Of a DNA stretch of 49,166 bases, positions 7,578 to 16,231 are shown piece after piece. The DNA is from JAAYDH01 sp964345825 (GTDB taxonomy: Bacteria; Bacillota_I; Bacilli_A; RFN20; CAG-826), in contig CAYFSI010000004.1 of assembly GCA_964345825.1 (NCBI GenBank), forward strand, positions 1 to 49,166, read 5' to 3'. The number at the start of each line of letters is the position of its first letter. Position 1 is the stretch's first letter. The translations under genes and the position numbers were made by a program. Below the pieces are notes generated by a model. That model had not been told where the DNA came from. It did no database searches and saw only the letters and a list, made by a program, of their open reading frames with translations.

Positions 7578-9341
7578 ATGTCATTAATTAATATTAAAAT
7601 TGAAGGCAAACCCTTCCAAGTCGAAGCGGGACTAACTGTTTTAGAAGCTTGTCGTAAGTGTGGCTTTGTTATTCCCTCTCTTTGTTCATTCAATCATGGC
7701 AAAAACTCTCTTGCTAGTTGCCGTGTCTGCTTAGTAGAAATCAAAGGTGCGCGAGGACTTAGCGCTTCATGTGTATATCCCGTTAATGAAGGAATGGAAA
7801 TTAGCATTTCTTCGCCAACCGCAACGGAGGCTCGTCGCGCTTCTGTTGAACTAATTCTCAGCAATCATGAGAAAAATTGTTTACAATGCTCAAAAAATGG
7901 TCACTGTGAGCTCTTACATGTTGCTGAAATTGTTCAAGCTCGCGATCAAAAATACATTGGTGAATTCTCCAAAACCACTGTTGATGAAATCGCTCCTGGT
8001 CTCATTCGTAACACTGCGAAATGTATTCTTTGCGGACGTTGCATCGAGAGATGTAAAGAAGCTCAAGGGATTTCTATTCTCGGATTTGAAAATCGTGGAT
8101 TCGAAACGATTGTCGCTCCAGTTCAAAATCGCAGCTTTGCTGAATCCCCATGTTTGCAATGTGGCCAATGCGTTAATGTTTGCCCAACTGGTGCATTAAT
8201 GGAACACAGTGAAATCGATAAAGTTGATGCCGCTATTAAAGCCGGTAAAAAAGTCATCGTTCAAACCGCTCCAGCCGTTAGAGCGGCCATTGCGGAAGAA
8301 TTTGGTGAGCCAATCGGAACACCCGGAACTGGCAAAATGGTCGCCGCTCTCCACCGCTTAGGTTTCTACCGTGTCTTTGATACTAACTTCGGTGCCGACT
8401 TAACTATCATGGAAGAAGCTAACGAACTTCTTCATAGGATTAAGACTGGTGGAACTCTCCCTCAAATCACTTCCTGTTCACCGGGATGGATAAACTATAT
8501 GGAGTACTTCTATCCACAAATTATTCCTAATATCTCTACCTGCAAATCTCCCCATATGATGGTTGGAGCAATTATTAAATCCTACTTCGCGAAGAGCCAT
8601 GATATTAAACCCGAAGATATCTTCGTTGTTTCTGTTATGCCTTGCACCGCGAAAAAATATGAACGTTCTCGCCCAGAAATGGCTAACGATGTTGATGCCG
8701 TTATCACTGCTAGAGAATTAGCCAAAATGATTAAACGCGCTGGCATGGTTTGGAAAAAACTTCCTGATGAAGAATTCGATCCAGATCTATTAGGTGATTA
8801 TTCTGGTGCTGGTGTTATCTTTGGTGTCAGCGGTGGTGTTATGGAAGCTGCTTTAAGAACAACCTTCTTCTGGTTAACCGGAAAAGAATACCCCGCTATT
8901 GAGTTTAAATCAGTCCGCGGTTTGAAATACGTTAAAGAAGCCTCTATCGATGTTGATGGTAAAATAATTAAGGTTGCTGTGACATCTGGTATGAAAAACG
9001 CCAAACCTCTTCTCGAAGAAGTGAAAAACGGCACCTCGCCATACACCTTTATTGAAGTCATGGGCTGCCCTGGTGGATGCATTAATGGTGGTGGCATGCC
9101 ATATGTCAAACCTATGCTTCTCCCAAATGAGGAAGATGATATTTTGGACACATACTGTCAAAAGAGAGCCAGTGTTCTTTATAGCGAAGATGAGAGACAA
9201 GTCGTTCGTCAATCACACAATAATAAAGACATTCAAAAACTCTATAAGGACTTTCTCGGCGAGCCAGGAAGTGAGTTAGCGGAAGAATTATTACACACTC
9301 ACTACAACGCTCACCGCGAAAAATATCCGAACAAAAAGTAA
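7578..9341 (+). CDS. hydA: [FeFe] hydrogenase catalytic subunit (HydA)
   Basis: A 587-aa catalytic subunit that forms or consumes H2 at the H-cluster. N-terminal [2Fe-2S] domain (C36, C48, C51, C65), His-ligated [4Fe-4S] cluster (H97, C101, C104, C110), two further [4Fe-4S] clusters (C149/152/155/159 and C192/195/198/202), then the H-cluster domain with motifs TSCSPGW (298-304), MPCTAKKYE (354-362) and EVMGCPGGCINGGGMP (493-508). The four H-cluster cysteines are C300, C356, C497 and C501. The usual second Cys of TSCCP, the proton-relay position, is Ser301. With the two upstream subunits it forms the trimeric NAD-linked, probably ferredoxin-bifurcating enzyme. The maturation genes hydE, hydF and hydG are not in the window and must be elsewhere. 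It starts after an AAGGAGG site. Confidence 0.94.
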   Translation: MSLINIKIEGKPFQVEAGLTVLEACRKCGFVIPSLCSFNHGKNSLASCRVCLVEIKGARGLSASCVYPVNEGMEISISSPTATEARRASVELILSNHEKNCLQCSKNGHCELLHVAEIVQARDQKYIGEFSKTTVDEIAPGLIRNTAKCILCGRCIERCKEAQGISILGFENRGFETIVAPVQNRSFAESPCLQCGQCVNVCPTGALMEHSEIDKVDAAIKAGKKVIVQTAPAVRAAIAEEFGEPIGTPGTGKMVAALHRLGFYRVFDTNFGADLTIMEEANELLHRIKTGGTLPQITSCSPGWINYMEYFYPQIIPNISTCKSPHMMVGAIIKSYFAKSHDIKPEDIFVVSVMPCTAKKYERSRPEMANDVDAVITARELAKMIKRAGMVWKKLPDEEFDPDLLGDYSGAGVIFGVSGGVMEAALRTTFFWLTGKEYPAIEFKSVRGLKYVKEASIDVDGKIIKVAVTSGMKNAKPLLEEVKNGTSPYTFIEVMGCPGGCINGGGMPYVKPMLLPNEEDDILDTYCQKRASVLYSEDERQVVRQSHNNKDIQKLYKDFLGEPGSELAEELLHTHYNAHREKYPNKK

Positions 9342-9352
9342 AGATTTTGAAG

Positions 9353-9391
9353 AATGGGACAAGAAATCATATGAAATCTTGCCCCATTTTC
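9353..9391 (+). terminator. Hairpin between hydA and cysS
   Basis: AATGGGACAAGA (9353-9364) pairs with TCTTGCCCCATT (9377-9388) with one mismatch, followed by a short TTTTC. Probable terminator of the hydrogenase operon; the T-run is short, so partial read-through into cysS is possible. Confidence 0.6.
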
Positions 9392-9415
9392 ATAGAATAG
9401 AAGTGTAGTTTTATT

Positions 9416-10753
9416 ATGAATATAAAATTGTATAACTCTTTAACCAATTCCGTTGAACCATTTAAACCGATCCATGAAGGCAAAGTCTCCATGTATATTT
9501 GCGGAGCGACTGTCTACAATTACCCCCACATTGGTAATATGAGACCGGTCGTTGTTTTTGATACATTAAGACGCTTTTTTACTTATATTGGTTATGATGT
9601 GACATATGTCAGCAACTTCACTGATGTTGATGATAAAATCATCAAAGAAGCAGAAAAACAAAATAAAACCGAAAAAGAATTAACTGAATTTTATATTCGC
9701 GAATATCAAAAAATCACCCAACAAATTGGAAGCTTTCTTCCTACAATTGCTCCAAGAGTTACTGAATACATTGACAAAATTATTGCTTATGTTGCTAAGC
9801 TAGTCGAATTAGGCGCAGCTTATGTTGTCGAAGGCGACGTCTTTTTTCGCATTTCCAAAATCAATGATTATGGATGCCTTAGCAAAATTAACATCAATGA
9901 TCTTTTAGTCGGCGCTCGTATTGAAGAAAACGACAAAAAAGAGAGCCCTCTAGACTTTGTGCTTTGGAAAAAAACTGATTCTGGTATTAATTGGGATTCA
10001 CCTTGGAGCAAAGGTCGCCCCGGCTGGCACACTGAGTGCTGTGTCATGATCGATACAATTTTTGAAGATCATTTTATCGATATTCATGGTGGTGGATATG
10101 ATTTAAAATTCCCTCACCACGAAAATGAAATTGCTCAAGCTGAAGCAATGCATCACAACAAAATTGCACATTATTGGTTGCATAATGCATTTATCAATTT
10201 TGGAACTGAAAAGATGTCAAAGTCTTTAGGGAATGTTCTCTTAGCCAAAGATGTAATTGAAAAATATGGCGGAGCAACTTGCCGTTTGATTATCCTAAAC
10301 ACGCATTATCGTCAGCCTGTAAGCTTCACAGAAGAAACGATTAACGCTGCAACTCAAGAGGTTAACAAACTATCATTTGCTTATCGTCAACTTGCTTTAA
10401 TTTTGCAAATGCATGATATTGATTTAAGTTCTGGAAAAACGGTAAACATTGATAAGTTTTTAGACTCCTTAGCGGACGATTTAAACACCGCTAATGCTCT
10501 TGCTGAAGTGTATCAAATCACAAAAGAATCAAATCAAATACTCCGAAATAAAGAAATTAATTTGCAAAAAGCCGCCGATTTATTTAAAACACTTACCGAC
10601 ATGTTTTACGTGCTGGGTTTGGATATTTTTTATACTAAACTAACCCCAGAAGATAAACGCATTTATTATGATTATCTTCAAGCGAAAGCTAATAGAGATT
10701 TCGCGCTTTCTGATCGCCTGAGAAGCATTTTAATAGAAAGGAATATTTTGTAG
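9416..10753 (+). CDS. cysS: Cysteine--tRNA ligase
   Basis: Class I aminoacyl-tRNA synthetase of 445 aa that charges tRNA-Cys in the cytoplasm. The zinc-binding first cysteine lies in MYICGATVYNYPHIGN, whose PHIGN is the HIGH motif; FTDVDDKI and the WHTECC zinc region follow, and EKMSKSLGN is the KMSKS loop. The C-terminal helical anticodon-binding part is somewhat short compared with the roughly 460-470 residues of typical enzymes. No strong Shine-Dalgarno site precedes the ATG. It heads the conserved cysS-rlmB-sigma block known from Bacillus; the mrnC gene that often separates cysS and rlmB is absent. Confidence 0.93.
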   Translation: MNIKLYNSLTNSVEPFKPIHEGKVSMYICGATVYNYPHIGNMRPVVVFDTLRRFFTYIGYDVTYVSNFTDVDDKIIKEAEKQNKTEKELTEFYIREYQKITQQIGSFLPTIAPRVTEYIDKIIAYVAKLVELGAAYVVEGDVFFRISKINDYGCLSKININDLLVGARIEENDKKESPLDFVLWKKTDSGINWDSPWSKGRPGWHTECCVMIDTIFEDHFIDIHGGGYDLKFPHHENEIAQAEAMHHNKIAHYWLHNAFINFGTEKMSKSLGNVLLAKDVIEKYGGATCRLIILNTHYRQPVSFTEETINAATQEVNKLSFAYRQLALILQMHDIDLSSGKTVNIDKFLDSLADDLNTANALAEVYQITKESNQILRNKEINLQKAADLFKTLTDMFYVLGLDIFYTKLTPEDKRIYYDYLQAKANRDFALSDRLRSILIERNIL

Positions 10754-10768
10754 TTTAAAAATGCCTAT

Positions 10769-11488
10769 ATGAATAAAATCGATAAATATATTTATGGGAG
10801 AAATTCTGTTAAAGAAGCCATTCTTTCTGGACAAGTCACCAAACTTTTCATTAGTAACTCACTTAAAAAATGTGAAATTGCTGAATTAGCAAGCACAAAA
10901 AATGTACCGACAACTTATCTTGACTCCAAGTCTTTGGATGAAATGGTTTCGAACGAAATACATCAAGGTATTGTGGCCGAGATAAAAAAATACGAGTACT
11001 TTTCTTTAGATCACATTTTGTCTTTATCAAAAAAAGTTGATCATCCACTTATCGTTTTACTCGATGGTATTACTGATCCACATAATTTCGGAGCAATTTT
11101 ACGAAGCTGCGACGTTTTTAATGTGACTGGTGTCATTATTCCTAAACATCAACAAGTTCCTTTGAACGCTACTGTAGCTAAAACTTCTGCCGGTGCCATT
11201 AATTATGTCCCAGTTGTTTTGGTTAGCAATTTAAATAATGCGATTCGAACGTTGAAGGAGAACGGCTTCTGGGTTGTGAGCACTGATGGTGCTGGCACAA
11301 TGAATTATTCTGACCTTGCTTACGACTTTCCTACTGCTTTAATTATTGGGAGCGAAGGAAACGGCATATCTCAATTGACTTTGAAAAATTCGGATTATGT
11401 CGTCAAGATACCTCTAATGGGGCACATAAACTCTCTCAACGCTTCCGTTGCGGCCGGGATTTTATTAAGCAAAATCAGAAATAAATAA
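10769..11488 (+). CDS. rlmB: 23S rRNA (guanosine-2'-O)-methyltransferase, RlmB/TrmH type
   Basis: A 239-aa SPOUT-class methyltransferase. It has an N-terminal substrate-binding domain (YGRNSVKEAI) and the C-terminal trefoil-knot SAM domain with DGITDPHNFGAILRSCDVF, GSEGNGIS and IPLMGHINSLNASVAAGI, the three family motifs. By homology it 2'-O-methylates a guanosine in the peptidyl-transferase loop of 23S rRNA. It starts 15 bases after cysS with no obvious ribosome binding site, which suggests coupling to cysS. A tRNA-directed TrmH paralogue is the alternative; the N-terminal extension and gene order favour RlmB. Confidence 0.87.
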   Translation: MNKIDKYIYGRNSVKEAILSGQVTKLFISNSLKKCEIAELASTKNVPTTYLDSKSLDEMVSNEIHQGIVAEIKKYEYFSLDHILSLSKKVDHPLIVLLDGITDPHNFGAILRSCDVFNVTGVIIPKHQQVPLNATVAKTSAGAINYVPVVLVSNLNNAIRTLKENGFWVVSTDGAGTMNYSDLAYDFPTALIIGSEGNGISQLTLKNSDYVVKIPLMGHINSLNASVAAGILLSKIRNK

Positions 11489-11516
11489 TAGATTCCTCCC
11501 GAGAAAGGAGGACTCT

Positions 11517-12125
11517 ATGTCATTAAAACAAATTAGCGATGAAGAATGCGTTCTTTTGGCGCAAACCGGAAATCACGATACGCTTAATCAACTTTGTCTT
11601 CGCTACCAAAAGTACTCTTATGGACTAGCCATTGATTTTTTCAATTCCAACAGGCAAAGCGGAATAACTGTTGATGATTTGGTTTCGGTTGCCCAAGAAA
11701 CAGTCTTGATCGCGGTTAAGAACTTTTCGAATAGCATTCAATTGTTTTATCCCTATTGGCGCACAATTGCGACAAACGCGATGATTAAATACAACCAGCA
11801 AAATTCCTATTTTCATCACGCAAAAACATTCAACGGGATCTCACTCGATCAGCAAAATGATGAAAATTTCTCAAATGACCAATTGATTGGCGAACCTGAT
11901 TTTAAAATTCAAAAAGGACTTGTGGAAGATACTTTTCTTGCGATTATAAATGATTCCAAAAACGGCTTTTCAGAAAACGAAAAATTGGTAATGACTCTTA
12001 CAATCGAAGGATACGAGCCAACTGATATTATGAAAATGTTCAAATGGTCAAAATCTCAAGTCTATTACGCTTTGAGAAACGCCAAAGAAAAACTAACCTC
12101 AGTAATCTCCTGTATGAAGCACTAA
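11517..12125 (+). CDS. Sigma-70-like RNA polymerase sigma factor, SigH position
   Basis: A 202-aa protein with the layout of an alternative sigma factor: EECVLLAQTGNHDTLNQL resembles the start of SigH/Spo0H and ECF sigmas, ITVDDLVSVAQE plus YWRTIATNAM correspond to region 2, and a C-terminal helix-turn-helix (about residues 160-198, ending WSKSQVYYALRNAKEKL) is region 4. It follows rlmB exactly where sigH sits in Bacillus and has a strong AAAGGAGG site. Similarity to SigH is moderate and the target promoters are unknown; stress, competence or envelope roles are all possible. Region 2.4 is diverged, so the promoters it reads may be unusual. Confidence 0.72.
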   Translation: MSLKQISDEECVLLAQTGNHDTLNQLCLRYQKYSYGLAIDFFNSNRQSGITVDDLVSVAQETVLIAVKNFSNSIQLFYPYWRTIATNAMIKYNQQNSYFHHAKTFNGISLDQQNDENFSNDQLIGEPDFKIQKGLVEDTFLAIINDSKNGFSENEKLVMTLTIEGYEPTDIMKMFKWSKSQVYYALRNAKEKLTSVISCMKH

Positions 12126-12161
12126 CACTATGTCAAATTGATATTTTTTTAAAATATTCAA

Positions 12162-12172
12162 CATGATATAAT
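12162..12172 (+). promoter_or_regulatory. Extended -10 promoter directly before ecfA1
   Basis: TGA-TATAAT, an extended -10 (TG at 12164-12165, TATAAT at 12167-12172). No -35 at standard spacing. The -10 ends 7 bases before the ATG, so the expected transcript would start at or next to the start codon. Confidence 0.55.
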
Positions 12173-12179
12173 TACCCCT

Positions 12180-13001
12180 ATGGACGAAATAGTTGTTAAA
12201 AACTTAAGTTTTTCATACGATAAGACCCATCCGGTTTTATCGAATGTATCATTTTCTATTCATCAGGGTTCACACATCTCCATTGTTGGACATAATGGAT
12301 CTGGTAAAAGCACATTAGCTAAATTGCTAATTGGTTTATTAGAACGGGACAGTGGAGAAATTTTCGTGGACGGAATTCTTCTCAATGAAAAAACCATCAC
12401 TGGTATTCGTGAAAAGATGTGCTTGGTATTTCAAAACCCAGACAATCAATTTATTGGTTCAACAGTGGAAGACGACATTGCTTTCGGGTTAGAAAACAAA
12501 CGTGTTTCGCAACCTGAAATGAAAGACATTATCGCATCTTTTGCTGAAGAAGTTGGCATGGGAAAATATCTAAATAAAGAACCCAGTATGCTTTCGGGAG
12601 GACAAAAGCAACGTGTTGCGATTGCAGGTGCATTGGCGTTATCTCCTGATATTATCATCTTTGATGAGGCCACTTCTATGCTTGATCCAAACGGGAAAAA
12701 AGAGATCATTAATGTTATTAAACGCATGAGAAACAACAATCCTGATTTGACAATTATCTCTATTACCCACGATGTTGAAGAAGCTTTTATAAGTGATGAG
12801 GTAATTGTCTTATCGCAAGGTATGATAGTCCTGAGCGGAAAGCCAAATATCGTGTTTTCTAATCGAGAAGCACTGAAAAAATATCGACTTGATATGCCAT
12901 TTATTTTGGACTTTAAAGAGAAACTAAAGTCAATTGATATCAATATCTCAGAAGACAAATCTATCGATGAAATTGTGGAAGCAATATGTCAATCCAAGTG
13001 A
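12180..13001 (+). CDS. ecfA1: ECF transporter ATPase subunit EcfA1
   Basis: ABC ATPase of 273 aa in the energizing module of energy-coupling-factor vitamin and metal uptake systems. Walker A GHNGSGKST, signature LSGGQKQR, Walker B IIIFDEATSMLD and the H-loop ITHDVEEA are all present. The C-terminal extension is the EcfA dimerisation region. It has no Shine-Dalgarno site and a TATAAT ends 7 bases before its ATG. It overlaps ecfA2 by 16 bases and ends in TGA. It would serve S components encoded elsewhere, including the RibU-like protein at 38.9 kb. Confidence 0.92.
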   Translation: MDEIVVKNLSFSYDKTHPVLSNVSFSIHQGSHISIVGHNGSGKSTLAKLLIGLLERDSGEIFVDGILLNEKTITGIREKMCLVFQNPDNQFIGSTVEDDIAFGLENKRVSQPEMKDIIASFAEEVGMGKYLNKEPSMLSGGQKQRVAIAGALALSPDIIIFDEATSMLDPNGKKEIINVIKRMRNNNPDLTIISITHDVEEAFISDEVIVLSQGMIVLSGKPNIVFSNREALKKYRLDMPFILDFKEKLKSIDINISEDKSIDEIVEAICQSK

Positions 13002-13837
13002 ATGATTTGTTTTATACATATCTGCCAAAGTCTCCTATCCAAACTGAAGCTTTACGAGGAGTCTCTTTAGCGATTGAGAGCCATTCTTTTTGTGGAATTT
13101 TAGGCCAAACAGGAAGTGGAAAATCGACTCTGATTCAAACGTTGAACGCTTTGTTAGTTCCTACAAAAGGGGAAGTTCACGTCGACGACTTCCTTGTTAC
13201 AAGTAAGAAAAACAAAAACAAAAAAATAAAACAATTGAGGAAACACTTAGCCATTGTTTTCCAGTTTCCTGAATATCAGCTTTTCGAAGAAACTGTCGAA
13301 AAAGATGTTGCCTTTGGCGCAAAAAACTTTGGAGCTAGTAAGGAAGAAGCATTAAACAAAGCTCATCAGGCGTTGATTTCGGTTGGACTTGATGGTTCTT
13401 ATTTTAAACGTTCTCCCTTTGAATTAAGCGGCGGAGAAAAAAGAAGAGTAGCTATCGCTGGCATTTTAGCTATTGAACCGGATATTTTGGTTCTTGATGA
13501 ACCGACTGCTGGTTTAGATCCTAAAGGGGCCGCCGATATTATGTCTCTAGTGGAAGAAATGTATAACCAAGGAAAATCAATAATTCTTGTCACCCATGAC
13601 ATGGATTTGGTTCTTAAATACTGTCAAAAAGTTTTTGTTCTTAAAGAAGGACAATTGATTTTTGAAGGCACAGCAAGTGATCTCTTTAAAGATGGTGATA
13701 CCAAATTTTCTATTGAAATACCTCTACTTTTCCAATATGCAAATAAGCTTAAAAATCGAGGTCTCCCAATTGACATCAACCGAATTAAGGATACCCAAGA
13801 TTTAATCAAGCAAATCAAGGAATGGCAGCAATCATGA
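12986..13837 (+). CDS. ecfA2: ECF transporter ATPase subunit EcfA2
   Basis: Second ABC ATPase of the ECF module, 283 aa: Walker A GQTGSGKST, signature LSGGEKRR, Walker B ILVLDEPTAGLD, H-loop VTHDMDL. It forms a heterodimer with EcfA1 under the membrane subunit EcfT. Its start lies inside ecfA1 and its TGA stop overlaps the ecfT start as ATGA, so translation of the three genes is coupled. A lysine-rich segment (KKNKNKKIKQLRKH, about residues 74-87) follows the first strand region and is a lineage-specific basic insertion. Confidence 0.92.
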   Translation: MSIQVNDLFYTYLPKSPIQTEALRGVSLAIESHSFCGILGQTGSGKSTLIQTLNALLVPTKGEVHVDDFLVTSKKNKNKKIKQLRKHLAIVFQFPEYQLFEETVEKDVAFGAKNFGASKEEALNKAHQALISVGLDGSYFKRSPFELSGGEKRRVAIAGILAIEPDILVLDEPTAGLDPKGAADIMSLVEEMYNQGKSIILVTHDMDLVLKYCQKVFVLKEGQLIFEGTASDLFKDGDTKFSIEIPLLFQYANKLKNRGLPIDINRIKDTQDLIKQIKEWQQS

Positions 13838-14721
13838 ACAGCATTGCATTAGGCAGATACACTCCTTATAACACCTTTACTCACCGCCTCGATCCTCGAA
13901 ACAAACTGATGTTGGCAATTGTGCTGATGGTGGTAATTTTTTTCCAATTTAAAGTTATGTCAACCACCCTTCTTTTTAGTGGTCTCTATCTTTTATTGTT
14001 TTTGGTACTGATGCTTGTGTCTCGGGTCAGTTTCTTGAATCTATTGCGCAGTCTTCGAGGGATGTGGTTTTTAGTTATCTTTGTCGTTGCTGTTTATGTT
14101 TTTATTCCGAATAGCAATTACACTGGTACTTCGATTGCTTTTCGCATTGCTGATTATCCGATATATTGGCAAGCTTTTTATCAATCTGGTTACATTATTT
14201 TGCGTCTCTTATTGATGCTTATCTTGATGATGATTTTAACATCGACCACTAAGCCAATGGATTTGACTTTTGGCCTTGAGTGGTACATGAGTCCTTTGAA
14301 ATTAGTGCGATTTCCTGCCCATGAGATTGCCATGACAATTTCCATCGCTCTTCGTTTTATTCCAACCCTATTAGACGAGACGGCGAGAATTATGAAAGCT
14401 CAATCTTCTCGGGGTGTGGATTTTAATCATGGTGGTATCTTTAAGCGCTTCAAAGCAATTATCTCTTTAATCATTCCTCTTTTTGTTTCGGCTATTGAGA
14501 GATCTGAAGAACTTGCTAACGCAATGCAGGTTAGAGGTTATAACCCAAGAGCCAAACGAACTCATTTTCATGTCCTTCGTTTTAGAATCTCTGATTTATT
14601 TGCATTCTTATTTACCATTCTTTTCATTGGCGGAATTATCACATTATTTGTATTTGACCAAAAATCCACTGGCGGAATAAATATATTTGAAATAATTTTC
14701 AAAATTAATCCAGGTTTTTAA
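13834..14721 (+). CDS. ecfT: ECF transporter transmembrane subunit EcfT
   Basis: Membrane scaffold of the ECF module, 295 aa, that couples ATP hydrolysis in EcfA1/EcfA2 to the S component. The N terminus IALGRYTPYNTFTHRLDPR is characteristic; several hydrophobic segments follow, and the two Ala-Arg-Gly-type coupling helices appear as QSSRGV and MQVRGY in the last third. The start at 13834 is chosen because it makes the common ATGA overlap with ecfA2 and aligns with the family N terminus; an ATG four codons upstream at 13822 is possible. truA follows after 10 bases. Confidence 0.9.
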   Translation: MNSIALGRYTPYNTFTHRLDPRNKLMLAIVLMVVIFFQFKVMSTTLLFSGLYLLLFLVLMLVSRVSFLNLLRSLRGMWFLVIFVVAVYVFIPNSNYTGTSIAFRIADYPIYWQAFYQSGYIILRLLLMLILMMILTSTTKPMDLTFGLEWYMSPLKLVRFPAHEIAMTISIALRFIPTLLDETARIMKAQSSRGVDFNHGGIFKRFKAIISLIIPLFVSAIERSEELANAMQVRGYNPRAKRTHFHVLRFRISDLFAFLFTILFIGGIITLFVFDQKSTGGINIFEIIFKINPGF

Positions 14722-14731
14722 GGACAAAAAT

Positions 14732-15460
14732 ATGAAATTGCTAGGAAAAGTAAGATATAAAGGCACTGCCTATCATGGCTGGCAAAGACAACCAAATGCT
14801 CCCACAATTGAAGAAGCGATTGAAAAGGTTTTATCGCAAATATTAAACAGGGATGTTTCAATTTGTGGAAGCGGAAGAACAGATGCTGGCGTTCATGCCC
14901 GAGGGCAATATTTTCATTTCGAGGTTAATAACGATACAGATATTAATAAGCTGAGATATTCTTGCAACCAACTTCTACCAGACGATATTCATATCGTTTC
15001 TTTTACCAAGGTTGATGAGAATTTTCATGCTCGTTTTTCTGCTAGAGAGAAACACTATTCCTACTCGATAGTTTTTGATGAGAAAGATCCTTTTAGTAAT
15101 GAGTTCTCTTATCATTTTTTAAGGCCCATTAATATTGAATTATTTATTTTGGCATTGAATGAGTTTGTCGGTAAGCACTGTTTTCAGGATTTTACCTCAA
15201 AAGAGATTGATGAAAAGAACTTCTTTCGAATAGTGAGGGTTGAAATCCAAAAAGATCAAAATAGAGTTAGAATTGACTTTTTCGGAGATGGTTTCATGAA
15301 ATACATGATTCGCTTCATGGTTGGAACCGCGATAGCGATTGGAGAAAATCGAGAACCAATCGCATTTATTTCGCAGCATTTAAACGAAAAAAAACTGAGA
15401 GAAATTGTTCGCTACAAAGCCCCGAGTGAAGGTCTAGTTTTAGAGGATGTTAAATATTAA
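14732..15460 (+). CDS. truA: tRNA pseudouridine(38-40) synthase
   Basis: A 242-aa TruA family enzyme that makes pseudouridine at positions 38-40 in the anticodon arm of tRNAs. The catalytic aspartate is in GSGRTDAGVHA (about residue 52), with YHGWQRQPNAPTIEEAIE at the N terminus and FLRPINIE and RIDFFGDGFMKYMIRFMVG further on. The length is normal. AAGGA precedes the ATG. It is the last gene of the ecfA1-ecfA2-ecfT-truA unit, the same order as in Bacillus. Confidence 0.93.
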   Translation: MKLLGKVRYKGTAYHGWQRQPNAPTIEEAIEKVLSQILNRDVSICGSGRTDAGVHARGQYFHFEVNNDTDINKLRYSCNQLLPDDIHIVSFTKVDENFHARFSAREKHYSYSIVFDEKDPFSNEFSYHFLRPINIELFILALNEFVGKHCFQDFTSKEIDEKNFFRIVRVEIQKDQNRVRIDFFGDGFMKYMIRFMVGTAIAIGENREPIAFISQHLNEKKLREIVRYKAPSEGLVLEDVKY

Positions 15461-15517
15461 ACTTTAAATAAAGTTAAAGCTTTGATAGAATTTTGACGAC
15501 TATGGGAGGTGTTGTTT

Positions 15518-16228
15518 ATGGGAAGAGCACACGAAGTTAGAGCTAAATCAATGGCAGCAACAGCCGCAAAAAAGAGCGCCCTCTACATGAGAGCATCAAA
15601 GGAAATTTACATGGCTGCAAAATTAGGGGAACCTGATCCAGCAATGAATTTAGCCTTGAGATCAGCAATTGATAAATGGAAGGGTCAAAGCGTCACACGT
15701 GAGGTTATTGAACGCGCCATTCAAAAAGCAAAGGGTGGTTCAGGCGAAGCATATTCAAGTGGACGTTATGAGGCTTTAGGCCCTGGTGGCTCTTTATTTA
15801 TTATTGATACACTCACCGATAACAGCAATCGCGCGTTTACTGAGGTAAGAACTGCAATAACTAGAAAAGGCGGACACCTTGGAAGTGTTTTATTCAATTT
15901 TTCGGAAACTGGCTTATTTGTTTTCAAAGGAACTAACCGAGATCAAGTTGAAGAAAATCTTATTTTATCGGATATAGATGTCCGTGAAGTAAATCAAAAC
16001 GATAATGGTACTGTTGAAGTACTTGTTGAGCCATCATTTTTCGGAGGCGCTCGTGATGTTCTGAATGGCATGGGCATTGAAGAATTCGAAGTCGCAGAAG
16101 TGACATTTTTACCAAATAATTCTATCAGGCTCGAAGATCCTGAAGAAGCGAGAAAATATCGCGAATTAGCAGATATGCTTGATGAACTTCAAGATGTTCA
16201 GAACGTTTACACCAATGTGGAAGACTAA
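15518..16228 (+). CDS. YebC/PmpR family protein (TACO1-like)
   Basis: A 236-aa conserved protein. The family is described both as DNA-binding regulators and as translation factors that relieve ribosome stalling on difficult motifs. Recognised by the N terminus MGRAHEVRAKS, EIYMAAKLGEPDPAMN, ERAIQKAKGGSG, YEALGPGG, and TRKGGHLGS with VLFNFSETG. The three-lobed organisation is complete. Start ATG 15518 has GGGAGG (15504-15509) 8 bases before it; in-frame GTG and TTG codons upstream overlap that site and are rejected. The position between truA and rplM suits a translation role. Confidence 0.88.
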   Translation: MGRAHEVRAKSMAATAAKKSALYMRASKEIYMAAKLGEPDPAMNLALRSAIDKWKGQSVTREVIERAIQKAKGGSGEAYSSGRYEALGPGGSLFIIDTLTDNSNRAFTEVRTAITRKGGHLGSVLFNFSETGLFVFKGTNRDQVEENLILSDIDVREVNQNDNGTVEVLVEPSFFGGARDVLNGMGIEEFEVAEVTFLPNNSIRLEDPEEARKYRELADMLDELQDVQNVYTNVED

Positions 16229-16231
16229 TAA

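Noticed and set aside
9342..9415. T-box riboswitch before cysS
   Set aside because: The interval is only 74 bases and holds a terminator-like hairpin; the T-box core sequence and specifier loop are absent.
12446..12958. 170-codon open frame antisense to ecfA1
   Set aside because: A shadow of ecfA1 codon use; no ribosome binding site or recognisable domain.
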